Of a DNA stretch of 64,000 nucleotides, positions 35,491-48,605 are shown in pieces. Source of the DNA: Hedera helix (Eukaryota > Streptophyta > Magnoliopsida > Apiales > Araliaceae); the NCBI GenBank assembly GCA_947179155.2, contig OX359267.1:58698792-58762791 (forward strand). Reading direction: 5' to 3'. Position 1 is the first letter of the stretch. Each line of letters starts with the position of its first letter. The notes beneath the pieces were generated by a model. That model did no database searches. It was not told the DNA's origin and saw only the letters and a program-made list of their open reading frames with translations. Made by a program: the position numbers and the translations under genes.

Positions 35491-35683
35491 GGGTTCTCTT
35501 AACATGTGCCCTAAGGGCACATGCTAAACACACGGTTCAAGAGAATATTCTCTTGAACTGTGTGCTTATTCTCTTGATTTCTGCATTTGCACCAAATTCA
35601 AGAGAATAAACACACAGTTCAAGAGAATATTCTCTTGAACCGTGTGTTTAGCATGTGCCCTTAGGGCACATGTTAAATTTTCC
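35491..35683. mobile_element. Near-perfect 193-bp hairpin MITE
   Basis: The arms, about 90 bases each, are almost perfectly complementary with a loop of only some 10 bases. Each arm contains two smaller palindromes: ATGTGCCCTAAGGGCACAT, and a perfect 24-base palindrome centred on GAATATTC (35536-35559 and again 35618-35641). Flanks are TA repeats. The outer motif TAACATGTGCCCTAAGGG recurs in diverged form at both ends of the element at 48606. Confidence 0.85.
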
Positions 35684-36361
35684 CTATATATATATATATA
35701 AAAAAAAATGGGAGATATGATAACTCCTAAGAAAAAATCAAGTGGGCCTACATAGTGAATGGACTTTATTTTACAATTGGGTCTGTTTGTCTAAAGCAAC
35801 TCGGTTCCTGCTTTTGACAAATCATTTTAAGAATGATAACATAGACTTTTTAATCATGTTAAGGTAATATATAATAAGGGTTTAGAATTTTTTAATATTA
35901 ATTTCTTCTTTCTTGTTAAGGCAATGTATATGACAATCATTTTGTGGATTAACCAACTTGTATATTACAGTCGTGTTGCTATAATTAGTGCTATTGTTTT
36001 CTTAAACTAATTCACCAGGCCAACTTGACAAAATTTGGCAGCGGTCATTGTTGCATTAATCTCTCTCTCTCTCTCTCACTTTGGTTTGGACGTCCTGATC
36101 ACCTTACTGCAAACTAGTATTTTTAAAACTTGACAAAAATATGAACGTTGGAAGCAACCATTTTTAAAACGTCATAGTTTCTTACACGAGGCATTGGTTT
36201 AGAACCGCCATATCATTTTCTTGTCAACATCTTTACATAACTAACCTTGAAGATCTAGTGGATTATAAATTAAGAAATAATGCTTTTTAGTTTTTACCCC
36301 ATAAAGAAAGATTTAGTTTTTTTGACACGTAGGGTACGTAATATATAATCGTTGGACAATT

Positions 36362-36393
<32 letters not shown>

Positions 36394-36514
36394 GGACATA
36401 TATGAATGATTTCGTATTGCTAAAACAATCCAGAAGATTATGGTGTTGGAGAATTGAACTTTAGTTTAATTTCATAGTTGTAGTTAGTAATGCACAAATA
36501 ACTTGCAACTCAAC

Positions 36515-37345
36515 TTTGGTTTGGCCTGGGCCCGACCTAACTAGGGCCTGGTCTGACTCAGTTCTCTCTGAAAAATTACAAATATGTCATATTTTTTTGG
36601 CTCAAATTTAACTTGACCCGACTTTGCTAACAAACTCGGCTTGCCCTGGCCTGTGGCCCGTCCTAATTCACTCAAAACCCAGTTCGGCCTATCAATTTTC
36701 TTTTTTTGCTATTTCAATTCTTTCACTGTAGACGAAAACTTTTTTTTTGTGACAACTCATTCAATAAACCAAATAAATTTGATATTTTTTAATACGTTCA
36801 TTCATGCATGTTTGTTTATATACGAATAAAGAAATCCATGAAAACACATTGAGTAGTGTAATATATAAGAATTTTTCTTGTCTAACTAACAACCTACACT
36901 TTTTGCAGACCTTTCATTGCATTTTTATTTTAATAAATACTTAGCGTAAAAACTGAAAAGTCATTTGTAAAATAATAATAATAATAATAAGATTCTTTTC
37001 AAAAAAAATATTTTTTTTATTAATGACAGTACAAAATAATACAATATTTTTATTTATTATTGTAATTTGTAAGTTATAACTTGTAATACATTATTTTTAA
37101 TTAATACATCAATTAAGTTTAAAATTTTAATTGGTATTTTTATAATATCTAAAATTACTATAAAAAAAATTTGAATAGACTGGTTCGGACAGGCCTGGCT
37201 TGGCTTGATCTAAGCTCTAGTCTGCAGGCCCCCTTTTTAAGTGTCAAGTCTAGCCTGACTACAGGTCAAAAGTCAAAGGTCCGATCCGGTCTGATCAACG
37301 GCCAAGGCCTGATAGGCCCAGATCAGATCAAGTCAAGCTAGCCTG
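36515..37345. mobile_element. Probable non-autonomous element with GC-rich subterminal ends
   Basis: Both ends are rich in GGCCTGG/GGCCCGA words (left 36519-36665, right 37175-37345), partly in inverted orientation, around a purely AT-rich core. That layout is common among plant hAT-like non-autonomous elements. No precise termini or target duplication could be fixed. Confidence 0.35.
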
Positions 37346-37667
37346 TTGTACATCACTATTTATAGTTAGGGTTATCAATGAGTCAAATTAAAACAGATCA
37401 TACTCTACTTTGTGATATGATTCACTACTAGTGAGCATGAATCAATGATTTGATTTATTATATAATGGATCATAATTTGCTTTATGACCCAAAAAAGTGA
37501 ATCATTATCCAAATCAACCCACTTAAAAATAAAATAAAAATTGTGCATGTGCATACCACTAAATAGAGCTTCCACTTAATTTGTCCATTCTTTCTTCATG
37601 ATTAAGCTAATTATAAGAGCTAAATGGACAAATGCTTCAACGTACTCAAAATATTACTGGGTTATGC

Positions 37668-37842
37668 AAATTTTAGACACAGAGTTGGGAGATAGATCTT
37701 TAGAGGGAGAAAGTATATATGTATATACACACACACACAGCTTATTTTGTGCAGGTTTTATGTAGTAACAGGAAATTATCATCACGCACGTGGAAATTTT
37801 AGACACACAAAGTTGGGAGATAAATCTTTAGAGGGAGAAAGC
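37668..37842 (+). repeat. Direct duplication of about 48 bp
   Basis: The words TTTTAGACACAGAGTTGGGA and AGATCTTTAGAGGGAGAAAG at 37668-37715 recur with few changes at 37796-37842. A microsatellite of AC units lies between. Confidence 0.7.
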
Positions 37843-38138
37843 GATGGGAAATTTTTTTTAATAGCGGCAGTAAATTAGTAATCAGCAAATAATTCTTTAA
37901 AATCTAACTTTTGTCTTCCTTCCCCTACATCCTCCTCCACACGTTGAACTAATCAAAGATAATACGTTGAATGATAAAGTTTCTTAATTAATTAAGCTTT
38001 TATCTTCCATATGAATTTATGTCACCTTAAAGCATGCATCAAACCTATATTATACACCCCCACCCACTGTTCAAATAGAGTAAAATTTATTAAAATAATC
38101 ACAATAGCTCTTAATTACACTTTGGAAGGGAGCGAGTA

Positions 38139-38284
38139 GTGTGTGTGTGTGTGTGTGTGTACACACACTCACTATGGATAAAATAAAAATGCACCCATCA
38201 TATGGTCAAAACAAGTTAAGGTTGATATTACGAAGGTAGAGTCTACTTAAAATTGCAATTTGAAATTGAGTGGAGTCGTCATTT

Positions 38285-38321
<37 letters not shown>
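38139..38321. repeat. GT and TA microsatellites
   Basis: A (GT)n run of about 11 units at 38139-38160 runs into ACACACAC, so it can fold back. A (TA)n tract follows at 38291-38321. Confidence 0.8.
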
Positions 38322-38323
<2 letters not shown>

Positions 38324-40828
38324 GGTATACAAATGAAGCTAGCTAGCTAGATCTTGCAGTGGTGGTAGGTCTTAGTTTTTCCTTATAATAGAAGATGCCC
38401 AGCGAAATAGTCGTATATACGAACAAAAGTCACCCCTCAAGGCTCAAAGTTGTAGGGTCTGAATGAACTTAACCTGGTTTTTCCCATAAAACTCAGACCC
38501 CAGCAGCAGGGTGGTCATATATATTGTTTTTTAAAAAATAAAAAAATTATTCGCTAGCATTTCGACAAGCCAACAAAAATTCCTTTATAGACTGTCGTCA
38601 CTCCTTAATAGACTTCTGCCTGTATCCAATTAAAGCAATTTCTTCATATTTCCCAATTAATTCAAATTTTGGGTACGTTGCTCTAACCTTCTTCTTATTT
38701 CATAAATTTTAATATATTTTATTAATTTTTAGATTAAAAATATTTTAAATTAACTTTCAAAAATCAATAATAATTTTTTAATTTGGAACGGAGAAAGTAC
38801 ATAATTTTATTCAATAAAAAAAAAAATTAAACAAACACATAACTATCCTATAGATATCCTTCTTCAAATTATTTTTAAGGGCGTGCTAAAGCTAAAGCTA
38901 ATTAGTATTCAATTACCGCATATCTATAAGGGCTTGTGCACGAGCTTAGCAATAGCAAATCTAACATTTTTTTAAAAAGTTCCAAAAGGAATATATGTCG
39001 AGGAAAGGATGAACATGGTTATCATATCACAAACTTAAATGTTCCATCTTTTAGTGAATCCCTTATATGATAACACACTATTAGATTAATCCTAAGTATA
39101 ATCCAGGAGTATTAATTCCGCATAGACCCTTTGTGAAGGTCTTAATCATATTCTTAGAATTGCTAGCAGTGGCACACGCAAAGTAAAATTAATAGAGCAA
39201 TAATAAAAATAACAAAATTAATATAAATCACTAAATATTTATTCTAATAAATAAATCATAAAATTCAATACGAAACTATTCTTCTAGGGTGGATATAAGT
39301 CAACCAACATACATACACCCAGAAAATGGCTAAATCTCGTTTACAGAGGTAATTTCAATTCGTGTGTATATGAGTAGTAACTATTAAGTACCCTAGTGTT
39401 ATAATTAGAGTAGAGTAGTATAGGATTATAAAATCAATTAAACAAGAAAAGACATTCATAATCGGATTAATTCAAAACAAGTGGAAGAAATTAACAGCTT
39501 AAGAAAAGCTCGATCAGCTCTTATCACTGAAATCATAAATGCAGACACATTAACAGCCTTAATCTCAAACTAGCTTAGCAGGCCTTAAAGTAACATTCAA
39601 GACAATCTGCGGCCAATCTCAGTTAAAATGCAAAACACTCAAAACCGTAAAAACTTCACTTTCAAATTATTATACAACAGTAAAAGCGCTGAAATGAAAG
39701 CATAATAATATACGTATATATGCAATTAAGAAAAAGGAAGAGTGCAAAGAATAGATTAATTGAAAATTACAGCAGAAAGGGTAAGTTTATTAGGGTAGGG
39801 TTTAAGAAGATAGATAGGAGGAGGGTTCAAGGCTTTGGAAGCTCCGATGAGGAGACAATTCGGTAAACAACGCATTTGGGCTTTTAATTCCTAGGCAGCG
39901 GCAAACGTAGGACTTCTTTAGTAAATGAGTAATCCGTATGTAACCTTTTTGGGGTTGGATCCAATATTGCAGTAGTAGTAGTATTTCTACTTCCGTTGTT
40001 CCAATTTAAATTCATTCATATTTTTCTTTGTTTTCTGAATGTATTTTGCTTCTCACCAATCAACATTATTTACCCTTATTTTGCAAAACATTTTGGTTTG
40101 CCATGCCATGGAGTTTAATCAGGAGTAAATTATTTTTTTTAAAAGTATTCGTATTATCGATTAAATTGGGACCAATGGTTTTTGTGAATGATTTCTACTC
40201 TTGGTCAATGTGATTTAATCAGTGTTCTTAGTGTCATTTTAGGCAGTTGATTACTGTTTTTAAGCTTATCATTAAGGCATGCCCAAGTAGGCCACTTCTT
40301 GAAATATTAATAGAGGGAATATAGTACTCGGATGTCTAGTTATAAAACTACACCATGGACTGACTAATTGGGTTTAAAAAGAAGGGAGAGAAAAAGACTA
40401 GTCGAGTATTATTTGTACTCGTTGGTTGGCCATTGCACATCAGGTTCGTTCCACCATCATAAAATTAAGGAGAATGCTAATGAGTTTTGGGTCTAAGTAA
40501 TGAATAATGGAGGAGCTCAAGAGCTCTTCCTCATTTTTCAGTAATATCATTTTCACCCACGTTAATATCGTGTGTCGCACAAACAAGGACTCAAGAGTTG
40601 GTAATTTCTCCCGGCCGTTGATCTACTTGTTAATCTCGTACAGTCATGCTTAAGAAAAAGAGTATATGATGCGGATTTGTGACTAATTTTAACATCCCAT
40701 GTAGCAGTATAATATCATTACTTTATTACTGGACATCGGCAATCTTGTGCAGTGACGCAGATAAACTTCCAAATATTCATATTCATAAAGATCCAGGATA
40801 TGTCCTATAAATTTTGTGAAAAGTAGAG

Positions 40829-43291
40829 TCAGTACTTAGATAGCCAAACTACATCAAGAACTGCAGAGGTGGCAAGCAAAAAGCAGCTGATGAAGGTGAA
40901 GGCTACTGAGACTGCAAGGTGATCGCAGAAATGACGTAAAGGCTTGCAGAAATTCGGCAGAGCTGAATGACGGATCCCTGTGCGGTTCAGATTAATCACA
41001 CCTGATGCAGCTGATCCAGCACTCATAAGTGCGTATGCAAATATCTGCAAGAAAGAAGAAGCATTCAGGTCCTTATGCTAGAATAGCTATAACACGATGC
41101 TTAAAAGTTGCTGAAACTTGAGCCATTCAAGATCTTGGCAACACTTTCTCATGCAGATTTCCATTTTTCTTGAAAATAGACTTTAAAAAAGCAAGACTAA
41201 ACATATAGAATTACTTCACAGAAATCCATTGTGCTTCTTCAAGGCATTGTCATGGAAATACATAAACTATTGGCGGGCATTGCCATAACACTAACTCTAG
41301 CGTAGGCAGTCGGACCAAGAAACTAGTACCCCCTGGCCATCTGTCTAGAAGGAAGAGTACCCTTTTCTTGGTAACTTATAAAAACGATGACACTCTTATT
41401 TTATTGACAGAGGGAGTATATGAATACCTTTTTAAAAAGAAAGAAAGGTGTTAACAATGAAATGAACCGTCTTTCCAGCTGATGTAGAAGGATCTATGGT
41501 ATTTTAATATTTGGCTCATAATCTGTACCAACAAACCAACATACACGAGTGCTTAAGGCTGATTCCTAAACCAAATTGACCACCCATTGAATAAAATATT
41601 TCATTTCCACAGTTGACAAATAGAATTGTTGCTGCTACTCAACAGGCTCATATCCACCACGTAGCATGATATGCCGCTATATTAAACCATAAATATATGA
41701 AATAGGCGACTCCTTTATAAGAGGACATTCTCCACAGTTACATGATTAATCATATGCATAATTTCTTTAATTTTCCCTTTGTCGTTTACCATCTTGACTC
41801 TAAAGGGGCCATTGTCTGATGCGATGAAGAAAGGTCAAAATGTAAAGCATGAAAATTAAGTTGAAGTTGAGAGCAGGCAAATGTTAGGTCTAACTCCGTC
41901 CCAACCATCTCAGCAACTTGCACTAGTGACAGGACCAAGAATAGTTAATATGTTACCTAGTTCAATCTCTATTCCTATGTCATTACATCAAAGTTGGAAC
42001 TATATCTGAATATGGCATACGTCATCAGGTGCACGACGCTATATTGTTAAATACAATAACATATTAGCAAGAGGAACCCTTGAAAGATGATGAATATTGG
42101 AACAGAGAAAAAAAAATCACAATTTGGTTGGTTGTACTTTGCCGAGTAAAGCTTCTAAAAGAATGTTTAAGAAGAAAACGCATCATTTAATTATACCTGA
42201 TCCCCAGCAAAAATAAGCCATGCATGATTCCGTGAAGGAATGACAGGAGATTTTTGTAGTACCCTTAAGGAATTAATTAGCAGTTGAAGCACGGAGTGAA
42301 TTGCAACAGCTGCAGAAACTCCAACCAGATACCTGGTCCTCACAAAATACGCATAATTCAACAACTTCAGATCATTCAATACACATGCTTAAAACTTAAT
42401 TATTTCCTCGACTAGTATCAGTTTTGTAATCATACTAATGACATGATAAATGGTAATTCCATTAACCTCTAGAATAGGCCACTCTGTTAACTGAAAGCTA
42501 CAGAATTGGAAGGATTCTTTTCAAAATTTGCCTCAACTAGGAGAATAACTGGCATTACTCTTAAATAGCATACATCTCTTAACTAAGATACCTACTTAAA
42601 AACTCACTCAAAACGACGGCGTATTGTGCATTGGCTGCTGATGTCACATTCTCTCTCTTTATGCACAATACGAACCCGTTTCAGGTGGGTTTTTAAGTAG
42701 GTATCTTATTTAAGAGAGCTGTGTTATTTAAAAGGAATTTTTTGAACCGGGCTCTCTCTCTCTCTATGTATATATATATATATATCATAGATTAGGACTA
42801 AGTAATTAATTAGGACACCACAAAATGAGCAAACAAGTAAATGAAGCAACCCTAAACAAAACTTGAAATAAAAAATCTTTCTTTTCTCTTCCTCAATCTC
42901 CTAATAAGTAAAGAAATAGAGAGAGGATCAGTGTTTGTGTTAAAGGGCATATATTGTAAGATTAGTTTAGGAAAAGCTTGCTCTTATAATTACCCGGAAA
43001 AAAAGAAGCTTACTCTAATGAATCGGAGAAGGACCACTTAGAGTAGACAGGGAGGTTAAAACCGTAAAAAGAGATAGTGGCTGATTGTTTAGCCGTGACC
43101 ATCAGCGAAAGAGAAGTTATGGAGGTAAACAGACAGAGCAGCCGCAGAATGAGGTGAATGAGCTCAGCTTTCCGGCGAACGTAGTAGTCCCCTTGAGGCC
43201 TCGGTGGCACGAGTGGGCCAGTCATAGTGCCGGTGGTCTCGGGCGCCGCTTTGGTGTCTGGTAGCTCCGGTGGAGTTATCCGGCTATTCAT
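40829..43291 (-). CDS. CASP-like membrane protein, probably subfamily 3A
   Basis: Three exons: 43291-43014, 42332-42197 and 41044-40829. Phases join to give 209 aa, the usual CASPL length. After a Pro-rich cytosolic N-terminus there are four hydrophobic segments, starting IHLILRLLCLFTSITSLSLM and ending HLAVSVAFTFISCFLLATSA. Characteristic words are YSKWSFSDSLEYLVGVSAAV, HAWLIFAGDQ and AYALMSAGSAASGV. CASP-like proteins are four-span plasma-membrane proteins related to the Casparian strip scaffolds; the role of subfamily 3A is not established. The start is taken at MNSRITPPELP; an upstream in-frame ATG at 43366 would add 25 residues of low-complexity sequence and is less likely. A foldback element lies in intron 1. 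Confidence 0.88.
42562..42729. mobile_element. Foldback element in CASPL intron 1
   Basis: Two 70-base arms, 42562-42631 and 42660-42729, are reverse complements at about 80% by eye. Both contain TAAGATACCTACTTAAAAAC and end towards the loop in CGTATTGTGCAT. The loop is about 28 bases and TC-rich. Confidence 0.75.
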
Positions 43292-44435
43292 GGCGGAATT
43301 ATGTGTGAAGTGAGTGAGAGTGATAGTATTGAGGGAGTGAGACAAGAGTGGTCTTAAAAGTAACATATATTAATAAGGGGAACGAGCTTGAACATAGGCC
43401 CGTGATTAAACAGTATATGGTATATGGTATATGGTGGGATTTGATGTTCCCGAGCTCTGTTCATTTCAGGTTTACTTTTTTGACCGCGCCCCCACAACTC
43501 ATCACACTCTCCCTCGGACTGAGCTGCCAGTTTTTCAAGTGGAGGACTGGTCGGTTTCTTATGCGAAAATAGAAAAATGACGGACGAAAGAGAAAAAGAG
43601 ACTCGCGCGTATAACTAGATTAAGACTAATTTAACTTTTGAAAATGCTATTTCTTTTCTACTCATCATAATTTTTAATTATTTTATATCTCCAAGTTATT
43701 ATCACTCATCTTAATCCTGCAAAATTGACAAAAAGAACCGTGGAAAAACATCTGGGAGAAGCAACAGCTTCAGGAGTGTTATTCCATTGAACCTAAGGAA
43801 AACTAAAATATGGGAAGCAAAAGCAGCACGGTAATTAATTTAGAATAAATGGTAACCTGTCATCTGTAGTGTTCATGGCGGTACAGAAATATGTATATGG
43901 TTGTTCAAATATAGGTTGCATAGATCACCAAAATTTAATAAGAGATCTCCAATAACCTGGGAAGAGCATCACTATTTGCAACTATGATTGCAGAATGTTC
44001 CGACAGACGGACATAGTATTTTTGGAGAACAAACCATTTCAAAATGGCCAGCGCGCATAAATTAATTCAACTCACAGAGGCCACTGCATCTAATAAAATC
44101 GGATAAGGCAAAAATATAAGGCGAGAAAATAAAAATTATCCTCTTACAGCCACCTCAACCACCAGGATAACATAACCTTCTCCTTTGTCCTTCGTCTGTA
44201 GCCACAAGAATTTGAATTTGACATTTCTCAATCTGGAATAAGCAAAAACAAAAATCTCTGCAGTACTATCTAAGCAGGTACACAGGATTGGGCTATAAAA
44301 TAATTGTTTGGGGTGGAAGGAGAATCGAAGAAAAATATGAAGCAATACATCCATGATTCCTGAAGAAGAGCCCTAAACTGATGTGGGCAACAATCAAGCA
44401 AATACATAGAAAAGGAAAGCGAAAAAAGAGCTCAA
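43292..44435. other. Intergenic DNA
   Basis: Promoter side of the CASP-like gene (43292-43500) and 3' UTR side of the NUP35 gene (44000-44435). The 72-codon minus frame at 44136-44354 has no family resemblance and is probably UTR. Confidence 0.45.
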
Positions 44436-47400
44436 CTAGAAGCCAAACATCACATCCATAACTTTGGAAGCTAGAGATTTTGCCGGAGTTGCAATGGTCC
44501 CAGATGACTGCCGGGCAGTATTCGTACCACTTTGAACATAGTAAGGGCGAGAAGAGGATCTCAAAGAATTTAATTCTGAGTTTTTAGTTGATTGTGGGGG
44601 TAACGGAAAGAAACCTTGATTATTGAGCCTTTCATTCAGAGTCTGGCGTTGTATTGGATCCACAGGCTTCACCCCGATTATGAGAACTCCATTAATTTGC
44701 ATCCCATTCTTGGCTAGAGCTTTCTGAGCATCCGCTCGATTCTGCACCAACAAAGAGGGAAACAAATAATTTAACATTTTTTGCTATAACCATCTAGCTT
44801 GCTAACAAATCAAGAAGCGCGTGAGGGGGCCAACTGCAGCAAAATCAAGGATTATAGGACTTCAATAATAACTATTGAAAAACAAAGCAAAAAGAGTTTT
44901 ACACCTAGAGATTTTGCTGTCTAAATCATAATGAAGTGGTTGACATCACATGGTGGTATATTTCTAAAAGCAATACTCTATCCGTTTATTTTTAATTGAC
45001 ATTTTAGGAGGAGGCACATATAATTAAATTACATGTGATTAATGCTTTGTCTAATTGATTAAATTGGGTATAAATGTCAATATTGTCCTTCTAAATTTCA
45101 TTTGAAAGATCAAAGAAAAACAAATTAGTATTTAATGTTCAGGGAGAGAAACCAAGTCATTAATTCTTTCTTGAAAACTAAAAACGACTGATAAAAAGGA
45201 ATGGAGGTAGTAATATAGAGACCTTCATAAAACTTATGTAAAAAGAAACCATAACATCACTTATCAAAAAGAAATCATAGCATGGCTGTTAACTCTTAGT
45301 ATAACATTCAATGTAATGCAAATTATCGCTACACTTGCTTTCCAAAAACTTTGTTACTTCAACTTGATCCCACAAGAATATAAATATCTGATTGAGACAT
45401 ATCAACCTCACACTCAATCCATTTAATTGGAATAGAGCTAAGATAAAAAAAATTGAGTCAATAACTTCTAAAGATTAGGCAGTTGACCAAATAAGAGAGG
45501 AAAGAAGGTCCTAAAATTTGTTTATATAGTTATGAAATTTGCAGTATTGCAAGTATCCACCAAAGAACGATATAAGCTAATTTTCCGATTGCAAAAATAA
45601 AGTCAAAAACAAAAGTCACCCCTTTAACTAAATTTATATATATATATATATAACCTCCTTGGGCTTATATTCCCATTTCCATATAATTCTTCGAAAGAAG
45701 GATGAACTAAAAATTGGTAATGTAGCAGGTCCAGGTAGTAAAGACGTACGACGTACAACATACAATGAAAAAAATATATATCTTTAAAGACGCTATAGTG
45801 TGTGATGTATAAAAAACGGATATCTTAAATACCATGCTAAAAAGAAGAATGAAATCAGGTTAAACTCAGTAGGTGATTTAGACTAGGAAGATTTTTATTT
45901 TATTTTTTTTTGCAAATGATAACATGAAAACGATTATTCTTCACATCTCTTGCAAGAAACACATAGGTTCATTGATGGAATTCAAATCACAAAAAATGGT
46001 TAATAAATTATTTCTGAACAAAAAACTATAGCAGGACATTACACAGGAGAGGACATAACCCCACAGAACAAAAATATAGGACTAAAGGTCTGAGAGAAGT
46101 ACCTGATACAGAATATTCATCCAGTTAGCATCTCTTGGACCCGGTACATGCTTCAGAATAACCCCACAATTTTCAAATTCTCTCAACACTAAATTTGTGT
46201 CCACCGGTGAAAATCTAAAAAATGGAAATTAAAGAGAGCTATTAGATGTATAAAGCACATTTAAATGAGTAAAACTAATTGCAATTCCTGCAGCTCATAA
46301 AGTAACATAATCTAAACAAAACACCAAGGTGAGAGTGCAGGAGGAACCTTCAACGAACTGTGCTTAATTTCGTATTTTAACTTTGACCCACAAAAAGTAA
46401 GACTCTCACCCACAATCCAAATGGTTATTTACATAGCAATAAAATATTTAATGTTCATACATGACAATACAACTGCATACTTCTATAATCCCCTTGCGCA
46501 GTTCTGTATTCTCATATGAAATTTATTATACTCCATCCCAATTTGGATGTCATAGTTGAGATGACACATGGTTTAGGAAATGCAACAGCCTTTTGACTTT
46601 AGCACACTTTTATTCCCTTTAAAATTTGAAAAGCAAAGATCGGTCCATAAGCATTTTCTTCCAAAGAAAAAGAATGTACGTGTGGTAAATTCGGTTCCAA
46701 TACACTAATGTATTGAAATCCAAACTATGGCATCAATATTTGGACAACACAAAGGGAAAGCATGACATTTAAAGTGGGACAAAGGGGGATATGAAAATAT
46801 GTTACGAGTCAATATAGCTTGGGGAGTAGTTGCATTTCTTATTTTAGAAAGTCCTAATATCTTTTCTATTCTCAGTTCTCAAAGAAATATAAAAATTTGA
46901 GAGAAACAGAAATGAAAGGACTGCATTATGAAGCAGACGCATCATAGAGCGTCCAAAACTCTAAGATTTTAAAACTTTTTCTTGTATCAGAACCACACTT
47001 AGACCAGGTCCATTATTCATTCCCTTGCGAAGGTAAATAGATGACCCTTTCAAGATAACACTATTGATTTTAGAATAGTTATTCTCTGCCTAAATGGCGA
47101 TTGAAATTCTCGAAAACCCCTCAACTTATGCTCAGTGCCACCTAATGAACTCCCAAGTGACAAAGTTGGACTCACAATCCCATAAAATTTCATGCCAAAA
47201 TTTGAAGACTCGATCATTCTATCAACTGATGATGATTACAAAGACATAAATTATATTTATAAGCAAGTCAAAACTGGATTTAGCAGATGTTAACAGGACT
47301 GGTATTCCAAACAATGTAACTTGAATAATTATTACATAGAAACAAAATGATGTAATTCTACATAACTAATTCTACACAATTGACAACACAAAAAATCTCA

Positions 47401-48043
47401 CCAAAATATAGGCATTGCTCATGTAAATAAAATATTAGACATACCCATAGACAGTGATCCATTCTTCCTCATCAAGGGGTCCCACAAGCACTGAATTCCT
47501 TTGCATCTCCGGTCTTGCGACCTCCCTAGGGGGTGGAAGTGTAACTAATGCCCGAGGCTGAACCACACCCTCTACCGGTGAACCTGAACCCTTTCCCTTA
47601 TCATCATGGTCACAACTACCACCTGTTCCACTCTTGGAAGGCGACCACCAACTCAAACTCCCCACCGGACTCTGTCGGTTTTTTGGCTGACCACCCATCA
47701 AAGCATATGAAGTACTAGCCTCAGACTTGCTTTTAGGAGCGGAAAATTCTTTCCCCGAACCCTGAAATGGGGTTCTAGGGTCAGACTTCACCTCGGGAGA
47801 AATTGGATAGTCCGGAATACCAGATTCAGGAGAGAAATCGGAGTGGTCTTCAAGGGTGAAGACAGGGGGAGGTGGAAGATCTGAATTAGCAAAATTTTCT
47901 CTCCATAGTGCGGAAACAGCTGCAGCCTGACCTGGGGTTGAAAATTTGCTTCCGCTTCTTCGGGTGGAAATTGGGGACGCCAAATCTTGGTAGAACAGTG
48001 ATTGCCTTCCGGATTTAGAGGTTCTATTTACTGTCGAGCTCAT
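44436..48043 (-). CDS. NUP35: Nucleoporin NUP35/NUP53 (MPPN family)
   Basis: A structural nucleoporin of the inner ring of the nuclear pore complex. Three exons, 48043-47445, 46214-46103 and 44741-44436, join in phase to give 338 aa, close to the Arabidopsis protein as I recall it. The N-terminal half is Ser/Pro-rich and disordered. It carries SLFYQDLASPISTRRSGSKF and PPPPVFTLEDHSDFSPESGI, and could be a target of proline-directed kinases. Residues about 193-275 form the Nup35-type RRM: EEEWITVYGFSPVDTNLVLR, then GPRDANWMNILYQNRADAQK and INGVLIIGVKPVD. The C-terminus LASKVMDVMFGF resembles the family's membrane-binding amphipathic helix. The start is MSSTVNRTSKSGRQ; a longer in-frame start at 48106 adds a hydrophobic stretch and is judged unlikely. 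Confidence 0.93.
44977..45215. mobile_element. Stowaway-like MITE in NUP35 intron 2
   Basis: ACTCTATCCGTTTATTTTTA at the left and AAAAAGGAATGGAGGTAGTA at the right pair as imperfect inverted ends. The insertion splits no exon. Confidence 0.55.
46528..46797. mobile_element. Stowaway-like MITE in NUP35 intron 1
   Basis: TACTCCATCCCAATTTGGAT at the left pairs imperfectly with AAGTGGGACAAAGGGGGATA at the right. Internal GACAT/ATGTC words are also inverted. Confidence 0.5.
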
Positions 48044-48605
48044 ATTTTGTTTATAATTTCTGCAAATGTAGAACGAAACAATTGAATACAAGAAGGGAAA
48101 ACACACGATAAAATTCCCTAGATTTCAAGAACCAAAGTATGGGTATATACACACTACATGGAAATTCAATACATATGAACAAAACAGGTGTTTTAATATA
48201 TATAAATATATGTATGAAGAGCTAGATAAGCAACGCAGAACTAAGTGAGGACATAATTTATTAATGAGGACAAACTCTATCAATCACAACCGAGAGAGAG
48301 AAAGTCCCTGTAATCGGTGTTATTGAGCTGTAGAAAATGGATTATATAGTTTGGAAGCTTGAAGGTAAGGTTTTTGTTCTCCCCAACTGCCAACCAGAAA
48401 AGAGTGCAACCAAACCCTAGACTGCCTCGCCTTCCGTTCAAACTTCAAATAGAAGGCGTTCACAAAATAAATTATTAGATCGTCCTGGTAGCTGCCACGT
48501 GATAGTTAACATTATTTTCGTGCTGTTATTTAAGTATTAAAATGATAGTATATAAATAATATAAAATATTATATAATAAGTGTTTTAGGACTAATTAATA
48601 GTAGG

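Larger units (their letters stand above)
35684..40828. other. Intergenic DNA rich in repeats, no gene
   Basis: No gene is supported across 5 kb. The contents seen are a CT run near 36061-36077, TA tracts near 36368-36392 and 38291-38321, a GT run near 38139-38160, GC-rich element ends at 36515-36670 and 37175-37345, and a 48-base direct duplication at 37668/37791. There are also Stowaway-like ends, for example near 38795. Some TA or GT tracts lie in sequence resembling inactive element ends. Confidence 0.5.

Noticed and set aside
43292..43366. Longer CASP-like N-terminus from the ATG at 43366
   Set aside because: Adds low-complexity sequence before a start context typical of the family at 43291; not excluded.
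44136..44354. 72-codon minus-strand frame downstream of NUP35
   Set aside because: No family resemblance; it falls within the probable 3' UTR.
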